64,000 nt of DNA. It comes from Streptomyces sp. MMG1533. Lineage in GTDB: Bacteria; Actinomycetota; Actinomycetes; Streptomycetales; Streptomycetaceae. The position numbers and the translations under genes were made by a program. Below, piece after piece: positions 18,734 to 28,829 of this stretch. The DNA lies in NCBI RefSeq assembly GCF_001279775.1, contig NZ_LGDG01000134.1, forward strand, positions 62,001 through 126,000. Direction: 5' to 3'. The notes beneath the pieces are model-generated. The model was not told where the DNA came from. It did not search any database and saw only the letters and a list, made by a program, of their open reading frames with translations. How positions within the stretch are numbered: the first letter of the stretch is position 1; each line of letters begins with the position of its first letter.

Positions 18734-19562
18734 CGGGGCTGTGGAAAACCACTCCTTGCCCCGCACAGCGGCCTTCTTTGACCTGGACAAGACGGTCATT
18801 GCGAAGTCGAGCACGCTCACCTTCAGCAAGTCCTTCTACCAAGGCGGCCTGATCAACCGCAGGGCCGCCTTGCGTACCGCATATGCCCAGTTCGTCTTCC
18901 TCGTGGGCGGCATGGACCACGACCAGATGGAGCGTACGCGCGAGTACCTGTCCGCGCTCGTGCGCGGCTGGAACGTCCAGCAGGTCAAGGAGATCGTCGC
19001 CGAGACGCTCCACGAGCTCATCGACCCGATCATCTACGACGAGGCCGCCTCCCTCATCGAGGAGCACCACACCGCCGGGCGCGACGTCGTCATCGTGTCC
19101 ACCTCGGGCGCCGAGGTGGTCGAGCCGATCGGCGAGATGCTCGGCGCGGACCGCGTGGTGGCCACCCGCATGGTCGTGGGCGACGACGGCTGCTTCACGG
19201 GGGAGGTGGAGTACTACGCGTACGGCCCGACGAAGGCCGAGGCGATCAAGGAACTGGCCGAGTCCGAGGGGTACGACCTCTCGCGCTGCTACGCCTACAG
19301 CGACTCGGCGACCGACCTGCCGATGCTGAGGTCCGTCGGTCACCCCCATGCGGTGAATCCCGACCGCACACTGCGCCGTGAGGCACTCGCGCGCGGGTGG
19401 CCGATTCTCGATTTCCACCGGCCGGTCCGGCTCAAGAAGCGGCTCCCCGCCTTCTCGGTACCGCCCCGTCCGGCGCTCGTCGCGGTCGCGGCGATAGGCG
19501 CCGCGGCGGCCACCGCGGGCCTTGTCTGGTACGCGAGCCGGCGCCGTCCAGCTCCGGCCTGA
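18729..19562 (+). CDS. HAD-IB family hydrolase (SerB/CicA-like) with C-terminal membrane anchor
   Basis: A protein of about 277 aa. HAD motif I is FFDLDKTVI, motif II is VIVSTSGAEVV, the conserved Lys falls in YGPTKAEAI, and motif IV is CYAYSDSATDLPML. It should be a phosphomonoesterase of the phosphoserine-phosphatase/CicA type. A C-terminal hydrophobic stretch (LVAVAAIGAAAATAGLVWYA) followed by Arg suggests a tail anchor. The start is uncertain. ATG 18729 overlaps a TATGCT box (18728-18733), and the GTG at 18741 lies 7 nt after that box, as in a leaderless gene. A longer frame begins at 18654. Confidence 0.85.
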   Translation: MLGAVENHSLPRTAAFFDLDKTVIAKSSTLTFSKSFYQGGLINRRAALRTAYAQFVFLVGGMDHDQMERTREYLSALVRGWNVQQVKEIVAETLHELIDPIIYDEAASLIEEHHTAGRDVVIVSTSGAEVVEPIGEMLGADRVVATRMVVGDDGCFTGEVEYYAYGPTKAEAIKELAESEGYDLSRCYAYSDSATDLPMLRSVGHPHAVNPDRTLRREALARGWPILDFHRPVRLKKRLPAFSVPPRPALVAVAAIGAAAATAGLVWYASRRRPAPA

Positions 19563-19910
19563 CCAGGCCGACACTCGCCTAATGTCTGTTTGATCCCAAT
19601 AGTAAAGAAGTGCAGCCTGGGCTTCCGCTTGCTCCGGTCCTGGAGTACAAAGGGGTTAACGGCCCGCGAGACCAAGGACATCCGAAAGGATCACCTTAAG
19701 AACGCATTTGGCCCCACGGACCGAGCATGAACACCGGGCACCCACGCGACGTCGACCCGTCGATTACGGGCCAGCCGCACCAGGTGACGGGCAAAGTTCC
19801 CGACCTGATGGGCAATATTCGAGGACGCTTGGTACCCCGGTGGACATGCCAGCGGCGGTACGAATCCTCGTACCGCCGCATCCCTTTCCCGAGGGTTTTC
19901 CGGTAAATCC
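19563..19910. other. intergenic region after HAD gene
   Basis: About 350 bases between two convergent genes. The first 130 are comparatively AT-rich. No gene, clean hairpin or RNA was recognised. Confidence 0.4.
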
Positions 19911-20735
19911 CTACGCCGCCCCGCGCTGCAGCGCCTCGCACACCGCCGTCGACTCGCGCGCCCCCAGTTCGACCGCACGACCGCAGTGTGCGATCCAGGA
20001 GGCCATGCCCTCCGGCGTGCCGGAGACATACCCGTCGAGCGCCGCCAGATAGGCCGCGCGGCCCAGTTCGGCGTGGCCGACCTCCGCCGGGCAGACGGAC
20101 TTCGGGTCCAGGCCGCTGCCTACCAGGACGATGCGTTCGGCCGCACGCGCGACCAGGCCGTTGTGGGAGGCGAAGGGGCGCAGGGCGAGGAGTTCGCCGT
20201 GCACGACGGCGGCCGTGACCAGCGCGGGGGCCGAACCGCCCTTGATGATCAGCTCGGAGAGCCCTTCGAGGCGGCCGGAGACCTCCCCGGCGCTCGGCAG
20301 CGGCAGCTCGATCAGCGGCTCGTCGACGGGCTCGCCCGCCTGACGCGGACGCCCGACCTCGTCGCCCGTGGTCGCGGCCGCGACCAGATGCAGACGAGCC
20401 AGCACCCGCAGGGGCGACTGCCGCCAGATGGACAGCAGTTGGCCCGCCTCCGCGGTCAGCCGCAGGGCGCCGCCCATGACGCGCGCCTCGTCGTCGCCGC
20501 TGAAGTCGGTGCGGCGGCGCACTTCCTCCAGGGCCCAGTCCGCGCCGGACAGCGCACCCGAACCTCGCGCACCCCGCAGGGCGGCCTCGGAGGTGATCTC
20601 GTTGCTGCGGCGCCGCATGACCCGGTGCCCGTAGACCCGGTCCACGGCCTTGCGCACGGACTCCACGGACTCGGGCACACCGGGCAGCGAGCCCAGGGCC
20701 GCTAGCGGATCGGCGGTCGCGCCTGTCGTACTCAT
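19911..20735 (-). CDS. Fic-fold-like protein with degenerate active site
   Basis: A 274-aa protein. The segment LALRPFASHNGLVARAAERI resembles the Fic/Doc core HPFxxGNGRxxR, but the catalytic His is Arg and the GNGR loop is altered. This suggests loss of AMP-transferase activity or a different reaction. Upstream segments (RRRTDFSGDDEARVMGG and LSIWRQSPLRVLARLHL) fit the helical bundle. Older annotations of homologues say oxidoreductase, but no dinucleotide fold is visible. ATG at 20735 (MSTTGATADP). It is divergent from the CooC-like gene by 100 bp. Confidence 0.65.
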   Translation of the reverse strand: MSTTGATADPLAALGSLPGVPESVESVRKAVDRVYGHRVMRRRSNEITSEAALRGARGSGALSGADWALEEVRRRTDFSGDDEARVMGGALRLTAEAGQLLSIWRQSPLRVLARLHLVAAATTGDEVGRPRQAGEPVDEPLIELPLPSAGEVSGRLEGLSELIIKGGSAPALVTAAVVHGELLALRPFASHNGLVARAAERIVLVGSGLDPKSVCPAEVGHAELGRAAYLAALDGYVSGTPEGMASWIAHCGRAVELGARESTAVCEALQRGAA

Positions 20736-20822
20736 AAGTACGACCCTACGCAGCTCGGGGGCACACCCCACGAAGGAGTGGTCTTCTTCACGCACGTCTG
20801 CCACATACAGCTACCGGACGAC

Positions 20823-20828
20823 TACGCT
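20823..20828 (+). promoter_or_regulatory. TACGCT -10 box close to the CooC-like start
   Basis: TACGCT sits 8 nt before the ATG at 20837 of the ATPase gene, implying a leaderless or nearly leaderless transcript. Confidence 0.4.
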
Positions 20829-20836
20829 TGGTGAAC

Positions 20837-21817
20837 ATGAAAATTGCTTTCGTCGGGAAGGGCGGCAGCGGCAAGACCACCCTGTCCTCCCTGTTCATCC
20901 GCCACCTCGCGACCACCGGGGCGCCGGTCGTCGCCGTCGACGCCGACATCAACCAGCACCTCGGCCCCGCTCTCGGCCTGGACGAGACGCAGGCGGCCGC
21001 GTTGCCCGCGATGGGCGAGCGGCTGCCGCTGATCAAGGACTATCTGCGCGGCTCCAACCCACGCATCACCTCCGCCGAGACGATGATCAAGACGACCCCT
21101 CCCGGCGAGGGCTCCCGCCTGTTGCGGGTGCGCGAGGACAACCCGGTGTACGACGCCTGCGCCCGGCCGGTGGAACTCGAGGGCGGCGCGGTCCGTTTGA
21201 TGGTCACCGGCCCCTTCACGGACGCCGACCTGGGGGTCGCCTGCTACCACTCCAAGACCGGAGCGGTGGAACTGTGCCTGAACCACCTCGTCGACGGCCC
21301 CGACGAGTACGTCGTGGTGGACATGACGGCGGGCTCGGACTCCTTCGCCTCCGGCATGTTCACCCGCTTCGACATCACGTTCCTCGTCGCCGAACCGACC
21401 CGGAAGGGGGTCTCCGTCTATCGCCAGTACAAGGAGTACGCCCGCGACTTCGGCGTCACCCTGAAGGTCGTCGGCAACAAGGTGCAGGCTCAGGACGACC
21501 TCGACTTCCTCCGCGCCGAAGTAGGGGACGACCTGCTCATGACGGTGGGGCACTCGGACTGGGTGCGCGCACTGGAGAAGGGCCGGCCGCCCCGGTTCGA
21601 GCTCCTGGAGGACGCCAACCGCCGCGCTCTGAGGCGCTTGCTGTCAGCCGTCGACGCGACGTACGAACTGCGCGACTGGAAGCGCTACACACGCCAGATG
21701 GTGCACTTCCACCTGAAGAACGCCCAGTCGTGGGGCAACGAACGCACCGGGGCCGACCTGGCCGCGCAGGTCGACCCCTCCTTCGTGCTCGGCGAGAGTG
21801 TCGCGGCAACCGCCTGA
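20837..21817 (+). CDS. CooC/MinD-like P-loop ATPase
   Basis: A 326-aa deviant Walker A ATPase: MKIAFVGKGGSGKTTLSSLF, then VVAVDADINQHLGPALG and VVVDMTAGSDSFASGM. CooC/ArsA/MinD relatives act as dimers in metal-centre insertion or positioning. The substrate here is unknown. Two conserved Cys-bearing stretches (VYDACARPVE and GVACYHSKTG) may matter for metal handling. The ATG at 20837 was chosen although TTG 20828 and GTG 20831 are also in frame, because a TACGCT box lies immediately upstream. Confidence 0.8.
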   Translation: MKIAFVGKGGSGKTTLSSLFIRHLATTGAPVVAVDADINQHLGPALGLDETQAAALPAMGERLPLIKDYLRGSNPRITSAETMIKTTPPGEGSRLLRVREDNPVYDACARPVELEGGAVRLMVTGPFTDADLGVACYHSKTGAVELCLNHLVDGPDEYVVVDMTAGSDSFASGMFTRFDITFLVAEPTRKGVSVYRQYKEYARDFGVTLKVVGNKVQAQDDLDFLRAEVGDDLLMTVGHSDWVRALEKGRPPRFELLEDANRRALRRLLSAVDATYELRDWKRYTRQMVHFHLKNAQSWGNERTGADLAAQVDPSFVLGESVAATA

Positions 21818-21863
21818 GCGTGCCCCGGCGGCCGCTCACCGAGTCGTCGCGACCATCTGACGG

Positions 21864-23141
21864 CTACTGCCGCTTGGCCGCCGGCGCCCCGGGCACGCCC
21901 TTCGGGGCCGGGGCCGGGCGGCCCGACAGGAAGGACTCCCAGCTCTGCTTCGGGGCTTCGCCGACCTGTAGGGAGCGCAGCTTCTCAAGGGTGTTCGGGT
22001 CCTGGGCGTCCAGCCAGTCGGCGAGCTGCCGGAAGGACACGCAGCGCACGTCGGGTTTGTTGCAGACGCCCTCGACGACCTGCTCGACGGCCCGCATGTA
22101 GGTGCCGCCGTTCCAGGACTCGAAGTGGTTGCCGATGATCAGGGGCGCGCGGTTGCCGTCGTAGGCCCGATGGAAGCCCTTGAGGAGGCCGTCGCGCATC
22201 TGGTCGCCCCAGAAGTCGTACTTGGAGGGGTCACCCTGGGTCCTGGTGCCCGACTGGTTGACCATGAAGTTGTAGTCCATCGTCAGCTGCTCGTAGGAGT
22301 GCCCGGGGAACGGCACGAGCTGCATCGACAGGTCCCACAGGCCCTCCTTCTTCTTCGGCCAGACCTGGTCGTTGACACCGCTGGTGTCATAGCGGAAGCC
22401 CAGTTCGCCGGCGGCCTTCATGAAGTTCGTCTGGCCCTCCAGGCAGGGCGTGCGGGCTCCGATGAGCTCCTTGTCGTAGTCGAAGGGCAGCGGTGAGGCC
22501 GTCTTCATGCCGGTGTTGGTCTTCCAGGACTTCACGAAGTGCTTCGCCTGGGCGATCTCGTCCTTCCAGTCCTCCACCGACCACTCGCCGACCCCGCCGC
22601 CGCTGCCGCAGAAGTGGCCGTTGAAGTGGGTGCCGATCTCGTTGCCCTCCAGCCACGCCATGCGCAGCTGCTTCACGGTCTCGGCGATGCCCTCCTCGTC
22701 GTTGAAGCCGATGTCGGAGCGGCCCGGCGAGTGCTGCGGCGGCCGGTACAGGTCGCGCTTGTCCTCCGGCAGCATGTACACGCCGCTGAGGAAATACGTC
22801 ATCGTCGCGTTGTTCGACTTGGCGACCTTGCGGAAGTGGGAGAACAGCTTCTGGCCGTCCTCGCCGGCGCCGTCCCAGGAGAACACCACGAACTGCGGGG
22901 GCTTCTGACCCGGCTTGAGGCGCTCGGGTCTGGGCAGGTGGGGCTGGGCTCCGGTGTACGAGGTGGAGCCGTCGCCGATCAGGCGGACCGCGCTCTTGGG
23001 CGGCGCCTGGGCCGGCTTCGCCTTCTGCGGCCCTGGCGCTCCTTGCCCGGACGTGTCGCTGCCGTTCGCGCAACCGGCCAGGGATGCGGCACAGACCGCG
23101 GCGACCACGGCGCCCGCGGCGATCCTCTGGGTGGCGGCCAT
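21864..23141 (-). CDS. secreted lipoprotein with NodB-like (polysaccharide deacetylase-like) domain
   Basis: A 425-aa protein. The signal peptide MAATQRIAAGAVVAAVCAA ends in lipobox LAGC. The mature domain begins near QFVVFSWDGAGEDG, then has TMTYFLSGVYMLP and EIGTHFNGHFCG. The acidic motif and the HxxxH pair are those of the NodB/polysaccharide deacetylase fold, which binds a metal and removes acyl groups from sugars. A later NHFESW could supply the distal His. Activity is inferred only from these motifs. ATG at 23141 has AGGTGGG upstream. Confidence 0.75.
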   Translation of the reverse strand: MAATQRIAAGAVVAAVCAASLAGCANGSDTSGQGAPGPQKAKPAQAPPKSAVRLIGDGSTSYTGAQPHLPRPERLKPGQKPPQFVVFSWDGAGEDGQKLFSHFRKVAKSNNATMTYFLSGVYMLPEDKRDLYRPPQHSPGRSDIGFNDEEGIAETVKQLRMAWLEGNEIGTHFNGHFCGSGGGVGEWSVEDWKDEIAQAKHFVKSWKTNTGMKTASPLPFDYDKELIGARTPCLEGQTNFMKAAGELGFRYDTSGVNDQVWPKKKEGLWDLSMQLVPFPGHSYEQLTMDYNFMVNQSGTRTQGDPSKYDFWGDQMRDGLLKGFHRAYDGNRAPLIIGNHFESWNGGTYMRAVEQVVEGVCNKPDVRCVSFRQLADWLDAQDPNTLEKLRSLQVGEAPKQSWESFLSGRPAPAPKGVPGAPAAKRQ

Positions 23142-23454
23142 GTTCCGCCCACCTACTTCCTTCTCTCGGCCGACGCCGGTGAGGGCGTTTTGTGGCCGCC
23201 AAGCTCGCATGGGACCGAGAAGGAATTAGTACGACAAGCCGATCAAATAGCCACTTCACTCCCCCGGGTGACTTATTAACCCATTTGCCCGGAAAGTCTA
23301 TGCTCGCCCTTTACTCTGCATTACGATCCATTTACCGAGCGTTGATTCATCCCGCCGCTTGCACGCCGTGACCCACGGCCGCCGACCCGACCCCCCGCCA
23401 TCGACGGGGGACCACCAGATCGCGACCGCGCTGCCCCGGAGGAGACGGGAAAAA
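23142..23454. other. divergent promoter region between lipoprotein and SulP-CA genes
   Basis: About 310 bases, partly AT-rich around 23220-23340, with a TATGCT at 23299-23304 that may serve the plus-strand gene. Nothing else was recognised. Confidence 0.35.
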
Positions 23455-25887
23455 ATGTCAGCCTGCGTCCCCACCCGCGCCGCCGACTCGACTCGGCCGA
23501 AGCGCATCCACCAACCCCACAGCCCACCGTCGTCCCCGCCCCGCCGCTTCCGTATCGCGGGCGCGGATGTCTCGGCCGCGATCGCGGTCTTCCTGATCGC
23601 CCTTCCGCTGTCCCTCGGCATCGCCCTCGCCACCGGTGCGCCGCTGCAGGCCGGACTCGTCGCCGCTGCCGTCGGAGGCATCGTCGCCGGCCGGCTCGGC
23701 GGCGCCCCGCTCCAGGTCAGCGGCCCCGCCGCCGGCCTCACCGTGGTCACCGCCGACCTCATCCAGCGCTACGGCTGGCGGACGACCTGCGCCATCACGG
23801 TCCTGGCCGGCCTCGCCCAACTGGGCCTGGGCTGCCTGCGCGTGGCCCGCAGCGCCCTCGCCGTCAGCCCCGCGATCGTGCACGGCATGCTCGGCGGCAT
23901 CGGCATCACCATCGCCGTCGCCCAGCTGCACATCGTCCTCGGCGGCACCCCGCAGAGCTCCGTCCTCGACAACCTCCGCGCGCTGCCCGCCCAGTTGGCG
24001 GGCCTGCATCCGGCCGCCGTGTCGGTGAGCGCGCTGACCCTGGCCCTGCTGCTGCTCTGGCCCCGGATCCCCGGCCGGGTCGGACGCCTGTTGCGCAGGA
24101 TCCCGGCCGCGCTCGTCGCCGTCGCCGGGGCCACCGCAGCCGCCTCGCTCGCCGGGCTGACCCTGTCCAAGGTCGACCTGCCGTCCTGGCGCAGCCACGC
24201 CCTGGCCGGGCTCCCCGAGGGCCCGGTGCTCGGCCTGGTCGCCGCCGTGCTCACCACCACGCTGGTGTGCAGCGTGCAGTCGCTGCTCGGCGCGGTCGCC
24301 GTGGACAAGCTGGTGGCCGGCCGTCCCGGCCTGCCCGCCCATGTCGGACGCTCCGACCTGGACCGCGAACTGCTGGGGCAGGGTGCCGCCAACATCGTCT
24401 CCGGATCGCTCGGCGGCCTGCCCGTCGCGGGCGTCGCCGTACGCAGCTCGGCGAATGTCCAAGCCGGTGCGATCAGCCGGAACTCCACGATGTTGCACGG
24501 CGTTCTCGTAGTAGTCGCCGCACTGCTGCTGGTCCCGATCCTGGAGCTCATTCCGCTCGCCTCGCTCGCCGCCCTGGTGATGGCCGTCGGCATCCAGATG
24601 GTGTCCCTGCACCACATCCGCACGGTGACGCGCCACCGAGAAGTGCTGGTGTACGCCGTCACCACACTCGGCGTGGTCCTCCTCGGCGTCCTGGAGGGCG
24701 TGACGCTCGGCATCGCCGTCGCGGTCGCCGTCGCCCTGCACCGCCTCACCCGCACCCGCATCACGCACGACGAGAAGGAAGGAGTCCATCACGTACACGT
24801 ACGAGGACAGCTGACGTTCCTCGCGGTGCCCCGGCTCAGCCGGACCCTGCATCTCGTACCCCAAGGCGCCCACGCCGTCGTGGAGTTGGACGGGTCGTTC
24901 ATGGACCACGCGGCGTACGAGTCCCTGCAGGACTGGCAGAACACACACACCGCGCGGGGCGGCTCCGTCGAACTCACCGGCCGCCGCGCCGGAGTCCGGA
25001 TCGGCGAGCCCGGAAGCACGGCCGACCTCCACCCCGGGGACGAACACGCCGAGTCGGCGACCGGCACCGCCGGCTGCCGCTGCCGCCCCTGGACGGCCTG
25101 GCGCAACCACCAGTGCGAGCGCCCACAGTCCGCGCTGCCCCACGAGGGGCATACGGACAGACCCGGCACACCTGATGCACCGGGTGCGGCCGGTGCGGCC
25201 GGTGCGGCCGGTGCGGCCGGCGGGCATGAACTGGCGCGTGGCATCAGCGTGTTCCAGCGGCACACCGCACCGCATGTGCGGGGTGAGCTGGCCCGGCTGG
25301 CACGCGAGGGCCAACAGCCCTCCCAGCTCTTCCTCACCTGTGCCGACTCACGCCTCGTCACCTCGATGATCACCTCCAGTGGTCCGGGCGACCTCTTCGT
25401 GGTGCGCAACGTGGGCAACCTCGTTCCCCCGCCCGGCCAGGAGAGCGGGGACGACTCGGTGGCCGCCGCGATCGAGTACGCGGTGGACGTGCTGCAGGTG
25501 CGCTCCATCACGGTGTGCGGGCATTCCGGATGCGGGGCCATGCAGGCGCTGATCAACTCCGAGCCCGGAGGCGCCCAGACGCCGCTCAAGCGGTGGCTGC
25601 GGCACGGGCTGCCGAGCCTGGAGTGCATGGCCGACGACAGCCGACCGTGGGCCCGACTGGCCGGACGGGCGCCCGCCGACGCGGTCGAGCAGCTCTGTCT
25701 GACCAACGTGGTCCAGCAGTTGGAGCACCTGCGCGCCCACGAGTCGGTGGCCCGGGCCCTGCAGGATGGGGCTCTGGAGCTGCACGGGATGTACTTCCAC
25801 GTGGGGGAGGCCCAGGCGTACCTGCTGACCGGGATGAGCGGGGACGAGGTGTTCGACCACGTGCGGGCGGCTGATCTCTCGGCGTGA
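23455..25887 (+). CDS. SulP-family anion permease fused to beta-carbonic anhydrase
   Basis: An 810-aa fusion. Residues about 35-430 form a SulP/SLC26 transporter with about ten hydrophobic segments (for example SAAIAVFLIALPLSLGIALA). A short STAS-like region follows (HVRGQLTFLAVPRLSRTL). An Ala-Gly repeat linker leads to a beta-carbonic anhydrase with zinc motifs CADSR and HSGCG (Cys, Asp, His, Cys ligands). Such fusions couple bicarbonate uptake or release to CO2 hydration. ATG at 23455 has GGAGGAGACGG upstream. The longer open frame to 23359 is not conserved-looking. Confidence 0.9.
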   Translation: MSACVPTRAADSTRPKRIHQPHSPPSSPPRRFRIAGADVSAAIAVFLIALPLSLGIALATGAPLQAGLVAAAVGGIVAGRLGGAPLQVSGPAAGLTVVTADLIQRYGWRTTCAITVLAGLAQLGLGCLRVARSALAVSPAIVHGMLGGIGITIAVAQLHIVLGGTPQSSVLDNLRALPAQLAGLHPAAVSVSALTLALLLLWPRIPGRVGRLLRRIPAALVAVAGATAAASLAGLTLSKVDLPSWRSHALAGLPEGPVLGLVAAVLTTTLVCSVQSLLGAVAVDKLVAGRPGLPAHVGRSDLDRELLGQGAANIVSGSLGGLPVAGVAVRSSANVQAGAISRNSTMLHGVLVVVAALLLVPILELIPLASLAALVMAVGIQMVSLHHIRTVTRHREVLVYAVTTLGVVLLGVLEGVTLGIAVAVAVALHRLTRTRITHDEKEGVHHVHVRGQLTFLAVPRLSRTLHLVPQGAHAVVELDGSFMDHAAYESLQDWQNTHTARGGSVELTGRRAGVRIGEPGSTADLHPGDEHAESATGTAGCRCRPWTAWRNHQCERPQSALPHEGHTDRPGTPDAPGAAGAAGAAGAAGGHELARGISVFQRHTAPHVRGELARLAREGQQPSQLFLTCADSRLVTSMITSSGPGDLFVVRNVGNLVPPPGQESGDDSVAAAIEYAVDVLQVRSITVCGHSGCGAMQALINSEPGGAQTPLKRWLRHGLPSLECMADDSRPWARLAGRAPADAVEQLCLTNVVQQLEHLRAHESVARALQDGALELHGMYFHVGEAQAYLLTGMSGDEVFDHVRAADLSA

Positions 25888-26698
25888 TGCCGAGGCCCGC
25901 TGCGGGTGTGCGGCCCCCGTCGGGGTGGGGACGCACACCCGTGGTGCACCTGGGTCTGCGATTCCGGCGCGCAGTGCTTGATCTTGCCCTGCCGGCATGG
26001 AAGAGCTCGGTCGGCACCCCCGTCCCCGTGCCGTCCTTGCGGGTCATGTTCTCGATGCCCAGGGAATTGCCCGGGTGCAGCGTGACCTGTCACTGACGGG
26101 AGAGTTCCGTCGGGGCGACGACGTCATCCCCGTCCGGCGGCTCGTCACCGACGTGGCGTGCGGGTCGGCCGGCGGTGGATCCGCCTCCGTGCGCGGGGAC
26201 TTGCGGGCCCGGTGCAGCCGTACGCGGGCGGTGACCTGGCGGATACCGAGGGCGGCGGCGGCCTCGGGGACGGTCAGTTGGTCGACCGCGATGAGTCCAT
26301 GACGGCCCGTTCGCCCTCCGGGAGTCGGCCGACCGCGCGGCGGCCGGAGCTCTCGGCGCCGAGCTGGCCGCTGCCGCGGGCCCACCCCGTATCCGTTCCA
26401 CACTCACTGTCCCCTCTCTCCCTCCTCTCTCCCTCTTCTCTCCCTCTGCGATCTCCTCCGTGGCGCTTCACCTGTACTTGGGCCTGAGTGTGAAAGGCGT
26501 TACAGGGACTGAACTCTGCCTGGTCTGCGTCCGTGGGTACGGATGACCCCGGGCGCCGAAACAGACGTACACAAGACGCGTACACAAGACACGCGCACAG
26601 GTCTAAACCAATTTTCCGTCGACCCTTGTCACCAGGCCCCCGGGTCTGATGAGCTGTGGCCTGGGACACATCGGACAACCCTGAGAATGGGAGATGTC
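25888..26698. other. long intergenic region with a sigma-factor relic
   Basis: About 810 bases with no intact gene. It holds a region 4 remnant of an ECF-like sigma factor (26150-26340, minus), a 38-base pure pyrimidine run (26410-26447), and a 12-bp direct repeat (26566-26577 and 26579-26590) upstream of acsA. Confidence 0.5.
26150..26340 (-). pseudogene. relic of ECF sigma factor region 4
   Basis: Read on the minus strand, RLPEGERAVMD is followed, after a one-base frame change near 26295, by IAVDQLTVPEAAAALGIRQV and then RVRLHRARKS. This is a typical sigma-70 region 4 helix-turn-helix, whose joint would read GERAVMDLIAVDQ with one extra C. No region 2 is present upstream, and no ribosome-binding site or start is evident. 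It is interpreted as a decayed fragment. Confidence 0.5.
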
Positions 26699-28657
<1,959 letters not shown>

Positions 28658-28670
28658 GTACGACGCTCAG

Positions 28671-28705
28671 GGGCACCCGGCAGCCAGTGCGCCGGGTGCC
28701 CTTTT
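28671..28705 (+). terminator. rho-independent terminator of acsA
   Basis: An 11-bp perfect inverted repeat (28671-28681 and 28691-28701) with a 9-nt loop followed by TTTT, 14 nt after the acsA stop. Confidence 0.85.
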
Positions 28706-28829
28706 CACACCTAACGTAGGGATCGCCGGATTCCTCCCGGCGTACTTTAGGTAGACTAAACAAACAGGTGCGCCGGGAAGTCTGGTCGGCAAGTGCTCAA
28801 TGCTGCCCACCGACCGGAGGTCTCCCCCC

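Noticed and set aside
23458..25314. 618-codon open frame antisense to the SulP-CA gene
   Set aside because: No motif and shadow composition. The opposite strand has transporter and enzyme motifs.
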